Shown one piece after another: positions 15,251 through 22,600 of a stretch of 64,000 nt of DNA; the stretch's first letter is position 1; every line of letters starts with the position of its first letter. The notes below the pieces were generated by a model. It was given only the letters and a program-made list of their open reading frames with translations. It did not search any database and had not been told where the DNA came from. The DNA comes from JAFLCM01 sp964510955 (GTDB taxonomy: Bacteria; Planctomycetota; Phycisphaerae; Phycisphaerales; UBA1924), in NCBI GenBank assembly GCA_964510955.1, contig CAZEDW010000002.1, forward strand, positions 124,001-188,000. The letters are read 5' to 3'. The position numbers and the translations under genes were made by a program.

Positions 15251-17413
15251 TTACGGCGATGCGCGGTCGAGGTAGGGCTTGAGATCCTGGCGGCCCGGGT
15301 GATCGGCGATGGCGCGCCGGATGTGCTCGGCGGCCCGCGCGGCTTGTCCGGATTGCAGCCAGCATTCGAGCAGGGCGTGCTCGGAATCGCGCCGGTCGGG
15401 GTGGTGTTTGATGACGCGCTGGAAGTGCTCGGCGGCGGCGGGCCAGTCGGCGGCGCCGGCGAGCAGGACGCCGAGGTTGTGGTGGGCGTCGGGGTTTTCC
15501 GGGTCGAGCGTCAGGGCGTGCTCGTAGGCGCCGCGGGCGGGCTCGGTGCGCTGGGCGGCGAGGTAGGCGTTGCCGAGGTTGATGAACGCGTCGGTGCTGC
15601 GGGGGTCGGCGGCGGTGGCGTCGGTAAGGGTGCGGATGGCTTCGCTCAGGCGGCCGGTGCGCGCGAGGATGGTGCCGAGCTGCGTGAGGGCGACGGCGTC
15701 GCGGGGGTCGATGGCGAGGGCGGCGCGGCAGCGCTGCTCGGCGTCGGGGAGGCGGTCGAGGTTGATGAGGGCGAGGGCCGCGCCGCGGAGGGCGGCGGTG
15801 TAGGCGGGGTCGCCGGCGAGCGCGGCGTTGTAGGCAGCGAGGGCTTCGTCGTGACGGCCCAGATCGTGCAGGATGCTGCCTTTGGCGGTGAGCGCGTCGA
15901 CGTCTGCGGGGGCGAGACCGAGGGCGCGGTCGACTTCGGTGAGCGCCTCGGCGGCGCGGCCGGCTTCGGCGAGCGCGAGGGCGTGGTTGGAGTAGGAGAA
16001 CTGGCGCGGGGCGCGGGGCCAGGAGGCGTAGAGGTTGCACAGCAGCGCGCCGGCGAGAGACGGGGCGAGGGCGAGCGAGACCCTTGCGCGGTGGTTGAGA
16101 TTCTCGCGGATGATGGTGGGGACTTCGGCGATGGCGGCGGCGGCGAACATCAGCACCACGGGCAGCAGGGGGGCGCGGTAGCGCCCGAAGATGACGAAGG
16201 CGACGATGCTGGCGCCGATGATGAGCGACCAGGCCGCCAAGGGCCACCAGCGGCGGCGCAGGGGCCACGCGAACACGAGGCCCGCGCAGGCGGTGGGGAG
16301 CAGCACGCCCCAGTGCAGGGCGGGGTCGAGCCAGCCCAGGACGCGCGAGTGCTCGACGCTGAGGTAGTAGTCTTCGAGGTCGGGCCACTCGTAGCTGCCG
16401 AGCAGCATGAGGGTTTTCTTCCAGGTGAGCGTCAGAAAGGCGGCGGGGTTGTCGCGGACCCACTTCAGGGTGCGTGCGAGGAACCAGTCGGAGACTTCGC
16501 GGGGTGTGGGCTGGCGCTCTCCGCCTAGCGCTTCGGCGGCGATCCTTGTCCAGGCGGCCTGCTCTTTTTCGCCGACGCCGGCGTCGCGGGCGGGGCGGAG
16601 GTAGGTGCCGGTGGCGTCGGCCCTGTTGCCCATGTCGAGGTTCTGGCCGAGGTTGGGGCCGGCGAGGAACCAGTCGTGAAGGACCAGCTTGTGGCGGATG
16701 ATCCAGGGAGAGAGCGTGAGGGCGAAGGCGAGGGAGAAGGCGAGGGCACGGAGCGAGCCGCGGGCTTGAGCGAGAGGCTTGGGCAACGCGGCGTCGCTTT
16801 GCCGGGCAGGCTCCGAGCCAGCGCTTGCAGCATTCCGGTAGCCGAGCGTGAGCAGCATGAGCGGGGCGAGGACGAGCGCGTTCTGACGGTCGAGCGTGAG
16901 CAGGGCGAGCGCGGCTCCGACAAGGGCGGCGCCGATCGATGTTCGATGGTCGCGGGCGCGGGCCCAGAGCCAGAGGGTGAGCACGCTGAGGAAGGTGGTG
17001 AGGGTCGTCTTCTGGATGATGGTGCAGGCGAAGATGTCGGTGGGGCACAGCGCGAGGAGGATCGCGGCGGGGAGGGCGCAGCGGGGGTTGATCCAGCGCG
17101 CGGCGGCGCGGGCAAGCAAGATGCAGGCGAAGGAGGAGAGGACGCACTGGAATAGGCGCGGGGCCCAGTCGCCGGTGCCGCCGAGGGCCTTGATGGCCGC
17201 GAGGACGCAGGCGTAGAGCGGGGCGTGCATGAAGTCGGGCGGGCCGAGCCAGTCGCCGGCGGCGATGGCGCTGGCGCGGGTCTCATAGACGAGCGCATCG
17301 GAGAGGCGGACGCTGAAGAAGCCGAGGTGATGGAGCTGCCAGAGCGCGATGAGGCGGAGCAGCAGGGCCAGGGCGAAGACGGCGGCGAGCGTGATGGCGG
17401 GGCGGCGCGTCAC
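15251..17413 (-). CDS. GT-C-fold membrane glycosyltransferase with C-terminal TPR repeats
   Basis: 720 aa. The N-terminal half is a multi-span membrane protein of the PMT/ArnT (GT-C) type, starting ITLAAVFALALLLRLIALWQ. An acidic first loop includes FFSVRLSDALVYETRAS, and PPDFMHAPLYACVLAAIKAL follows, as expected for polyprenyl-phosphate-sugar transferases. About residues 500-720 are at least six TPR units, for example AEALTEVDRALGLAPADVDA and DEALAAYNAALAGDPAYTAA. It probably glycosylates exported proteins, with the TPRs binding a partner. The GTG at 17413 is chosen because TACCCT lies exactly six bases upstream and the first membrane helix follows at once; the open frame extends further. 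Confidence 0.87.
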   Translation of the reverse strand: MTRRPAITLAAVFALALLLRLIALWQLHHLGFFSVRLSDALVYETRASAIAAGDWLGPPDFMHAPLYACVLAAIKALGGTGDWAPRLFQCVLSSFACILLARAAARWINPRCALPAAILLALCPTDIFACTIIQKTTLTTFLSVLTLWLWARARDHRTSIGAALVGAALALLTLDRQNALVLAPLMLLTLGYRNAASAGSEPARQSDAALPKPLAQARGSLRALAFSLAFALTLSPWIIRHKLVLHDWFLAGPNLGQNLDMGNRADATGTYLRPARDAGVGEKEQAAWTRIAAEALGGERQPTPREVSDWFLARTLKWVRDNPAAFLTLTWKKTLMLLGSYEWPDLEDYYLSVEHSRVLGWLDPALHWGVLLPTACAGLVFAWPLRRRWWPLAAWSLIIGASIVAFVIFGRYRAPLLPVVLMFAAAAIAEVPTIIRENLNHRARVSLALAPSLAGALLCNLYASWPRAPRQFSYSNHALALAEAGRAAEALTEVDRALGLAPADVDALTAKGSILHDLGRHDEALAAYNAALAGDPAYTAALRGAALALINLDRLPDAEQRCRAALAIDPRDAVALTQLGTILARTGRLSEAIRTLTDATAADPRSTDAFINLGNAYLAAQRTEPARGAYEHALTLDPENPDAHHNLGVLLAGAADWPAAAEHFQRVIKHHPDRRDSEHALLECWLQSGQAARAAEHIRRAIADHPGRQDLKPYLDRASP

Positions 17414-17419
17414 CGGGGC

Positions 17420-17425
17420 AGGGTA
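17420..17425 (-). promoter_or_regulatory. -10 element for leaderless GT-C/TPR gene
   Basis: Minus-strand TACCCT (17425-17420) ends six bases before the GTG at 17413, identical in hexamer and spacing to the recO signal. Confidence 0.45.
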
Positions 17426-17474
17426 GTGGATGCCCGGCGCCGGGCCGGTGCTCCGATTGGGCCGGATTGACTGA

Positions 17475-18362
17475 CTATGGGCCCTTGATGAACCAGGCGA
17501 GGTGCTCGACCTCGCGCTCGGCCAGTTGGGTTGCGCCGCCGTTGGGGCCCTTGTAGGCGTGGGTGCGGTTCTCCCAGTACCCCGCGTCGCGTCCCATCGG
17601 CGCGGCGTGACCGTCGAGGAATACGACGGGCCACGGTGGGTTGGTGTTGTGGCGTCCGTAGGTCTCTGAATCGGTGTTGGACTCGATCTCAAAGGCTCGG
17701 CCTACGCTCCCGCGGGCGTGGCGATCGTTGTGCATCGGGAAATAGACGGTCAGCGAATCGGCGATTGCGATGGTGCTGGATTGTCTGGCGACTGCGGAGG
17801 TTCTGCGCCATGTGTCCTGGAGCGGGGTCAGCTCCCAACCGCTGGTGACATCGCCGCTGTAGAGCTTCTCGCCGGTTTGGTCGTCGATACTGCCGCTGTT
17901 GTAGAGCCAGCGGTTGGCGCAGGAGTGCCAGATGGCCTGATGGTCCGTGTACTCGAGGTCGGTCTCGGGTGCGATCTCCGGGCAGCGCCACATCTCGGTG
18001 GGTGCGTAGAACGGTTCGAGCTTTGTGAAGGGGTGGTCGTCGTAGTAGGCCAGGAGACGGGCGAAGGTCCAGAACGTGCGCTCGAAGCCGGATTCCTCCT
18101 TTTTGTTCCAATAGAAGCCGCGGAAGGGCAATCCGTCGTTGTTGTCCCCCGTGTAGGCGTGCATGATCTGGCACTGGCTGCGGAGGTTGTTGATGCACAT
18201 GGTGAAGCGTCCCGCCGCCCTGGCGCGTGAGAGCGCGGGCAACAGGAGTCCGATCAGCAGCGCGACCACGGCGACGACCACGAGCAGTTCGACCAGCGTG
18301 AACGCGCCCGAGGGGGCGCCGCCGGGAGTCCCGGCGCGGGCGCGGGGAGCCGAGGAGATCAT
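17475..18362 (-). CDS. Prepilin-type N-terminal cleavage/methylation domain protein (DUF1559-like)
   Basis: 295 aa. A type IV prepilin signal is visible at about residues 17-42: basic leader, then GAFTLVELLVVVAVVALLIG with cleavage expected after Gly and the conserved Glu at +5. The rest is globular: SRARAAGRFTMCINNLRSQC is a typical planctomycete continuation, and VVFLDGHA near the end resembles the DUF1559 H-X9-DG region. These proteins are expanded in planctomycetes as pseudopilin-like exported proteins. The ATG at 18362 has TAGACT exactly six bases upstream. It lies upstream of the GT-C/TPR gene on the same strand, which might glycosylate it; that link is inference. Confidence 0.88.
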   Translation of the reverse strand: MISSAPRARAGTPGGAPSGAFTLVELLVVVAVVALLIGLLLPALSRARAAGRFTMCINNLRSQCQIMHAYTGDNNDGLPFRGFYWNKKEESGFERTFWTFARLLAYYDDHPFTKLEPFYAPTEMWRCPEIAPETDLEYTDHQAIWHSCANRWLYNSGSIDDQTGEKLYSGDVTSGWELTPLQDTWRRTSAVARQSSTIAIADSLTVYFPMHNDRHARGSVGRAFEIESNTDSETYGRHNTNPPWPVVFLDGHAAPMGRDAGYWENRTHAYKGPNGGATQLAEREVEHLAWFIKGP

Positions 18363-18368
18363 GCGCGG

Positions 18369-18374
18369 AGTCTA
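18369..18374 (-). promoter_or_regulatory. -10 element for leaderless prepilin-like gene
   Basis: Minus-strand TAGACT (18374-18369; four of six against TATAAT) ends six bases before the ATG at 18362. No Shine-Dalgarno is present. Confidence 0.45.
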
Positions 18375-18427
18375 CGCGTCCGGCGCAGCGTGAAGAAACT
18401 TCGCGGAACCGGTAGCCGATCTTGGGC

Positions 18428-18907
18428 TCAGCGAGTGCACGTGAGCATCTGGGCGTGTTCGCCCGAGGCAAGTGTGCCGGGTGTCAGCACGCGGGCGTAG
18501 AGGCGCGACCAGCCGGGGCGGAGCTCGTGCTTGATCCGCCTGGAATCCGAGTCGGAGAACGAGGCGCGGATGGTCGAGCAGGGGGCGCAGTACGAGGCGA
18601 TCTCGAGTTCAACGCCGGAGGTGAAGCGGAGGCGCGAGCCGGGGGTGAGGGCGGCCCACTGATTTGGCGTGATCTCTGAGAGCGTGAGGTTTTCGCCGGC
18701 GGTGCCGGGGGCGATGGGGTGTCCCTCGGCGCGGAGGGCCTCGATGAGCGAGAGGGCGTAGAGGCAGACGGCGCGGTCGGGGCCGCCGTGGTGCTTGAGG
18801 TCATTCTGACGGTCGCCCTCGACGCCGGCGCTGGAGACGCGGGCGGTGGGCACGGGCAGCTTGGGGACGCCGCCGTTGGATACGCTGATCTGGTGGATGC
18901 GGGGCAT
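18428..18907 (-). CDS. MOSC domain protein
   Basis: 159 aa, a stand-alone MOSC domain. Recognisable pieces are GVEGDRQNDLKHHGGPDRAV (about residues 29-48), GTAGENLTLSE and the conserved cysteine region IASYCAPCSTI (about 103-113). MOSC domains occur in molybdenum-cofactor sulfurases and YiiM/YuaD-type proteins and handle sulfur via the conserved Cys. The ATG at 18907 starts the conserved MPRIHQISVSNGGVPKLP. The beta-lactamase-like gene ends 56 bp upstream on the same strand. The substrate is unknown. Confidence 0.9.
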   Translation of the reverse strand: MPRIHQISVSNGGVPKLPVPTARVSSAGVEGDRQNDLKHHGGPDRAVCLYALSLIEALRAEGHPIAPGTAGENLTLSEITPNQWAALTPGSRLRFTSGVELEIASYCAPCSTIRASFSDSDSRRIKHELRPGWSRLYARVLTPGTLASGEHAQMLTCTR

Positions 18908-18963
18908 GCGGGGTTGGCGGCGCGGGGGATGGGCCGGCGTGCACCGGGGGGGTACCGCGGAGG

Positions 18964-20184
18964 TTATTGCGGGATCGGCGATTGGGCGTTGGAGAACATT
19001 TCGAGGATGGTGGCGAGGGCCTCGTTGCAGGCGGCCTGGCCTTCGCCGGTGTTGGTGGCGACGACGACGCCGAGGTCTTTGTCGGGGAGGATGGCCATGA
19101 GGGTGAAGAAGGTGCCGGCGCTGCCGTTGTGGACGTGGGCGGTCTCGGCGTTGAGCTTTCGGACGCCCCAGCCGCAGGCGTAGTCGCCCTCGGGCTTGTG
19201 GAGCTCGCGGGCGGTGTCGGGCTTGAGGATGGAGTCTTCGCCGCGGAGTGATTTGAGGTGGGACTGGGCGAAACGGGCGAAGTCGGCGATGGAGCAGTTG
19301 ACGTCGCCGGCGGGGGCGAGGACGGTCTGGAGCTTGTAGTCGGGGTCGAGGGGCTGGGCGGGGGTGGCGGGGCCGGTGAGGTGGCCGCGCGGCTGGTCGG
19401 GGTGATCGGGGGACGCGGGCCAGCCGAAGCCGGCGGATTCCATGTGCAAGGGCTTGAAGACGCGCTCGCGGACGAGGTCGTCCCAGGCCTTGCCGGTGGC
19501 CTGCTCGGCGATGGCGCCGGCGACGGCGTAACCGGCGTTGGAGTAGAAGAACTTTTCGCCCGGATCGAGGGCGGGGGCCTTGGAGAGGAGCTCTTTGACG
19601 AACGCGGCGCGGCGCTCGCGGCTGGCGCCGGTGAGCGCCTTGAACATGTCGAAGTCGGGCGAGCCGCCGTCGGTGAACGAGGCCAGGCCGGCGCGGTGGC
19701 GGAGGAGCTGGGCGAGGGTGACCTTCTTGAACGCCTCGTTCATCCGGGGCGCGGCGTCGGGGAGGGCATGCGCCAGCGTGGTGTCCCAGGAGAGCTTTTT
19801 CTCTTCCACCAGCGTGCCGATGAGCGTGGCGGTGATGGCCTTGGTGCACGAGCCGAGGTGCCAGCGGTCGTCGATGGTGACGGCGGCGGGCTCTGAGCGG
19901 GCGCGGACGCCGATGGCGGCCCGGGCCTTGATCTCACGGGAATCGAAGACGGCGGCGGCGAGCGCCGGGGTGTGGTGGCGGACCAGCAGGGGGACGAGGG
20001 TGTCTTTGAGCTGGCGGTCGGCGTCGGCCGGGGCGGGGATGGCGGGCGGCTGCGCGCCGGGGATGCGCGGGGCGGGGTCGCCGATGGGCGGCTGCGTCGG
20101 CGTGGCCTGACGCGCGGGGGCCGGGGGCAGCAGGCACGCGAGCAGGAACGCGGCGGCGGTGGATCGCGGGAAGCGGTGGGGCAT
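18964..20184 (-). CDS. Serine beta-lactamase-like hydrolase (class C / penicillin-binding-protein fold)
   Basis: 406 aa with a signal peptide (AAAFLLACLLPPAPA). Active-site motifs of the family are present: SxxK as GSCTKAIT (about residues 110-117), the Tyr motif FFYSNAGYA (about 208) and a C-terminal HNGSAGT (about 362) in place of KTG, as in esterase/D-peptidase members. It is exported and could be a D-aminopeptidase, carboxypeptidase or esterase; calling it an antibiotic-resistance enzyme would not be supported. The ATG at 20184 starts the basic signal region; a TTG at 20199 is less likely. A terminator for the upstream gene lies just before it. Confidence 0.88.
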   Translation of the reverse strand: MPHRFPRSTAAAFLLACLLPPAPARQATPTQPPIGDPAPRIPGAQPPAIPAPADADRQLKDTLVPLLVRHHTPALAAAVFDSREIKARAAIGVRARSEPAAVTIDDRWHLGSCTKAITATLIGTLVEEKKLSWDTTLAHALPDAAPRMNEAFKKVTLAQLLRHRAGLASFTDGGSPDFDMFKALTGASRERRAAFVKELLSKAPALDPGEKFFYSNAGYAVAGAIAEQATGKAWDDLVRERVFKPLHMESAGFGWPASPDHPDQPRGHLTGPATPAQPLDPDYKLQTVLAPAGDVNCSIADFARFAQSHLKSLRGEDSILKPDTARELHKPEGDYACGWGVRKLNAETAHVHNGSAGTFFTLMAILPDKDLGVVVATNTGEGQAACNEALATILEMFSNAQSPIPQ

Positions 20185-20200
20185 GGGCGGCTCCGGCAAA

Positions 20201-20233
20201 GAAAAACCCGGCGGCTTTGCGGGCCCGCCGGGT
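20201..20233 (-). terminator. Rho-independent terminator after the DUF6263-like gene
   Basis: On the minus strand ACCCGGCGG (20233-20225) pairs perfectly with CCGCCGGGT (20214-20206) around a 10-base loop, followed by a T-run (GGGTTTTTC). It lies 48 bp after the stop of the gene at 20281-21141. Confidence 0.85.
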
Positions 20234-20280
20234 GGGTTGTACCAGCTTGTGCGGCGCGGGGATGCCCGGGCGGGGCGATA

Positions 20281-21141
20281 TCAGTCGAGGCGCTTGAGGG
20301 TGACGATGGTGGAGCCCTCGATGGAGACGCCCATGTCGGCGTTGGCGATGCTGAGCTTCTGGACGCCGTTGAGCGAGGCGAGGGTGCCGGTCTTGGTGTC
20401 CCAGAAGGTGTCGCCCTTGATGGAGCCTTCCTTGAGGTCCATGCCGGGGGGCGTGTTGCCGTCCTTGAACTTGAGGGTGCTGTCGAAGGAGACGGTGGCG
20501 ACGTTGTCTTTGACTTCCTTGAGGGTGAGGTTGGCCTCGCTCTGGAGGTTGCCCATGGGGCCGGCGCCGGCGATGGGGTCGGTCTGCTTCCACGACTCGC
20601 CGACGGCCGTGAGCGGCTCGCCCTGCTTGACGCGGAACAGGGCGCGGTAGGTGGACTTGACGGCCTCGGGGTTGTTCATGGTGGGGATTCCCTCGGGGAT
20701 CTTGACGTCCTTGATCTCGCCGTCGAGGGCGACGTCAAAGGTGAGGGCCTTGCCGACGAGGGGTCGGAACATGCCGGCGACGGGGTTGCCGGCGTCCTTG
20801 TCGGCGGGGTCGTCGGTGTCGAGGCTGATGTCGCCCATGGGGCTGCCCTTGACCTTGAGGACGACGCGGGTGACGGTGAGCTCGACCTGGGCGCCGGACT
20901 CGCTGACGGTCACGACCTTGCGGGTGACGTACATGGTCTGCTGCTGGCTGGTCTTGTTCTCGGTTTCGCCGCGCTTCATGAGGGCGTCGCTGTTCTGATC
21001 GATGGAGTATTTGTGCTCCTGGCCGGCGACGAACTTGGGCTTGAGATCGACCTTGTCGCCCTCGGCGCGGGCCTGGGCGGTGAAGACGCACGCGGCGGCG
21101 GCGGCGGCGAGGGCGAGGCGGGTGAAGAACGGCTGTTTCAT
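20281..21141 (-). CDS. DUF6263-like secreted protein, paralogue of 11842-12798
   Basis: 286 aa. The signal peptide is MKQPFFTRLALAAAAAACVF with TAQARA at the cleavage site. The mature part starts DLKPKFVAGQEHKYSIDQ, matching the paralogue's KPEFTAGTALTYDI, then strands such as AQVELTVTRVVLKVKGSPMG and an end with WDTKTGTLASLNGVQKL. It is probably a periplasmic or surface beta-rich protein of unknown role. A good Shine-Dalgarno, GGAGG, lies 24 bases before the ATG, with a perfect 16-bp palindrome in between. A strong terminator follows, so it is monocistronic. Confidence 0.82.
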   Translation of the reverse strand: MKQPFFTRLALAAAAAACVFTAQARAEGDKVDLKPKFVAGQEHKYSIDQNSDALMKRGETENKTSQQQTMYVTRKVVTVSESGAQVELTVTRVVLKVKGSPMGDISLDTDDPADKDAGNPVAGMFRPLVGKALTFDVALDGEIKDVKIPEGIPTMNNPEAVKSTYRALFRVKQGEPLTAVGESWKQTDPIAGAGPMGNLQSEANLTLKEVKDNVATVSFDSTLKFKDGNTPPGMDLKEGSIKGDTFWDTKTGTLASLNGVQKLSIANADMGVSIEGSTIVTLKRLD

Positions 21142-21148
21142 GCGGGTC

Positions 21149-21170
21149 GTCCGCCGCGGCGGACGCCTCC
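21149..21170 (-). promoter_or_regulatory. Structured ribosome-binding site: GGAGG plus palindrome before ATG
   Basis: Reading the minus strand, GGAGG (21170-21166) is followed by one base, the palindrome GTCCGCCGCGGCGGAC (21164-21149), seven bases and the ATG at 21141. Linear spacing is 24 bases, too long for normal initiation. Folding the palindrome as a 6-bp stem with a CGCG loop leaves eight, which is optimal. Confidence 0.4.
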
Positions 21171-21412
21171 AAGGGGGTGGTTGGGGTTAGAGATTCTGAG
21201 TGGGGATGGTAGCGGGGTGGGGGGTGACGGGTGCTCTCATTTGGCGCCTCGGCACGGCGAGCCAAGCCCGATCCGAACCGACAACCGGGTGGGCCCGCGT
21301 TGGCGAAAAAGGCATGCTCATGCCCGAGCGGGAAGGAGGCATTGAGTCCGTGCCGCCACAGGCGGTGACTTCACCGGCTCTGGTGCTGGCGGGGTGGTGG
21401 GAGACCACAAAG

Positions 21413-21572
21413 CACTGTTGTCCCCGAAGACGGGGCCAACAGTGGCACGGGTTCAGTGTTACCTGCCGGAACGGCCCAGCACGACCGCGGAGAGCAGCGC
21501 GAGCACTACGCTCAAGAGCACTGACTTCGCAGGGCCGAAGTCAGTGGCACGGGGGAAAGTCAGTGCCACCCG
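21413..21572. repeat. REP-like stem-loops with common CAGTGGCACGGG edge
   Basis: Two hairpins end in the same sequence. Hairpin 1 is CACTGTTG (21413-21420) with CAACAGTG (21437-21444), plus an inner CCCC/GGGG stem. Hairpin 2 is CACTGACTTCG (21519-21529) with CGAAGTCAGTG (21536-21546), an 11-bp perfect stem with a 6-base loop. Both continue as GCACGGG. A third, inverted copy of the edge reads CAGTGCCACCCG at 21561-21572, and GTGGCAC (21544-21550) can also pair with GTGCCAC (21563-21569). This fits a palindromic interspersed repeat family; whether a transposase moves it cannot be seen here. Confidence 0.6.
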
Positions 21573-21745
21573 CCCGTGAAGTGCCGAAGCGCACGGGGCG
21601 TTCACACGGGATCGCGCCGCTTGCCGGCGCGGCGTCCACACGACGGGAAGCGGGTACGGCACAGCGTTGTTTGCGGCGCGTGGGATTGCGGGGCACGCCA
21701 TTTCGACCGTCGAGCGGCGGTGTGCCGTTGAGCGTTTGTCTGCGT

Positions 21746-21751
21746 TACGCT
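21746..21751 (+). promoter_or_regulatory. -10 element for leaderless TauE/SafE gene
   Basis: TACGCT ends exactly six bases before the GTG at 21758; no Shine-Dalgarno is present. Confidence 0.4.
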
Positions 21752-21757
21752 TGTTGG

Positions 21758-22576
21758 GTGCCGACTTCGCCCTCACTCGCTGATCACGTTTTGCTCTACG
21801 GGGCGCTGGGGCTGCTGGGGCTGGTGGTGGGCGGTATCGGCACGCTGATCGGGGCGGGGGGTGGGTTCTTGCTGATGCCGATCCTGGTGCTGCTGTACCC
21901 GACGGGCAGGCCGGAGGTGCTGGCGAGCATTTCGCTGGCGGTGGTGTTCTTTAACGCCGTGTCGGGGAGCATCGGCTATGCGCGGCAGAAGAAGATCGAC
22001 TACCGGTCGGGGGCCGTGTTCCTGGCGACGGGGGTGCCGGGGGCGGTGCTTGGTGCGATGGTGACGTCGCGGGTGCCCAAGGCGGTGTTTGATCTTTGGC
22101 TGGGCACGCTGCTGGTCGTGGTGAGCGCGGTGCTGGTGGTGGCGGGGACGCTGCGGCCGGTCGCGGGCGAGGGGGCGGCGGGGAGCGAGGTGGGGCGGCC
22201 GTCGGCGCGGGGGGCGGTGCTGAGCCTGTTCGTGGGGTTTGTGTCGAGCCTTCTGGGGATCGGCGGGGGGATCGTGCACGTGCCGGGGATGGTGTACCTG
22301 CTGCGGTTCCCGGTGCACATCGCGGCGGGGACGTCGCACTTCGTGCTGGCCTTCACGGCGCTGGCGGGCACGGCGTCGCACGTGCTGCACGGGGAGTTCA
22401 CGTCGGGCTACCGGCGGACGGCGGCGCTGGCGTTGGGGGCGGTGATCGGCGCGCAGATCGGGGCGAGGCTGTCGAAGCGAACGCCCGCCGCGTGGATCAT
22501 GCGGGTGCTGGCGGTGGCGCTAGGGGCGGTGGGGGTGCGGGTGGTGATGCAGGCGATCGGGGCGCACACGCCGTGA
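21758..22576 (+). CDS. TauE/SafE family sulfite/anion exporter-type permease
   Basis: 272 aa with about eight hydrophobic segments in two repeats. The first repeat has LLGLVVGGIGTLIGAGGGFLL and the second SLFVGFVSSLLGIGGGIVHV, the paired G-rich motifs of the TauE/SafE (DUF81) family. It sits in the inner membrane and moves anions such as sulfite or organosulfonates; the substrate here is unknown. The GTG at 21758 is chosen because it directly precedes the first membrane helix and has the TANNNT-N6 signal; an open frame extends far upstream through repeats without protein-like content. It is not in an operon and converges on the HAF-repeat gene. Confidence 0.87.
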   Translation: MPTSPSLADHVLLYGALGLLGLVVGGIGTLIGAGGGFLLMPILVLLYPTGRPEVLASISLAVVFFNAVSGSIGYARQKKIDYRSGAVFLATGVPGAVLGAMVTSRVPKAVFDLWLGTLLVVVSAVLVVAGTLRPVAGEGAAGSEVGRPSARGAVLSLFVGFVSSLLGIGGGIVHVPGMVYLLRFPVHIAAGTSHFVLAFTALAGTASHVLHGEFTSGYRRTAALALGAVIGAQIGARLSKRTPAAWIMRVLAVALGAVGVRVVMQAIGAHTP

Positions 22577-22600
22577 TGGCTGGTGGGCCCGGTCAGGGTG

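Larger units (their letters stand above)
21171..21757. other. Long intergenic region before the TauE gene
   Basis: Nearly 590 bp without a convincing gene. Several frames are open, but none has recognisable content or codon pattern. The middle (21413-21572) carries the stem-loops listed separately; the left part (21171-21412) and right part (21573-21745) show nothing I can name. Confidence 0.5.

Noticed and set aside
18964..20184. Antibiotic-resistance beta-lactamase
   Set aside because: The SxxK and YxN motifs are those of the wider serine hydrolase family; HNGSAGT replaces KTG, and esterases or D-peptidases share this pattern.
21171..21412. RNase P RNA or another structured RNA gene in the long gap
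   Set aside because: Several GC stems can be drawn, but no conserved RNase P, tmRNA or SRP motif could be found.
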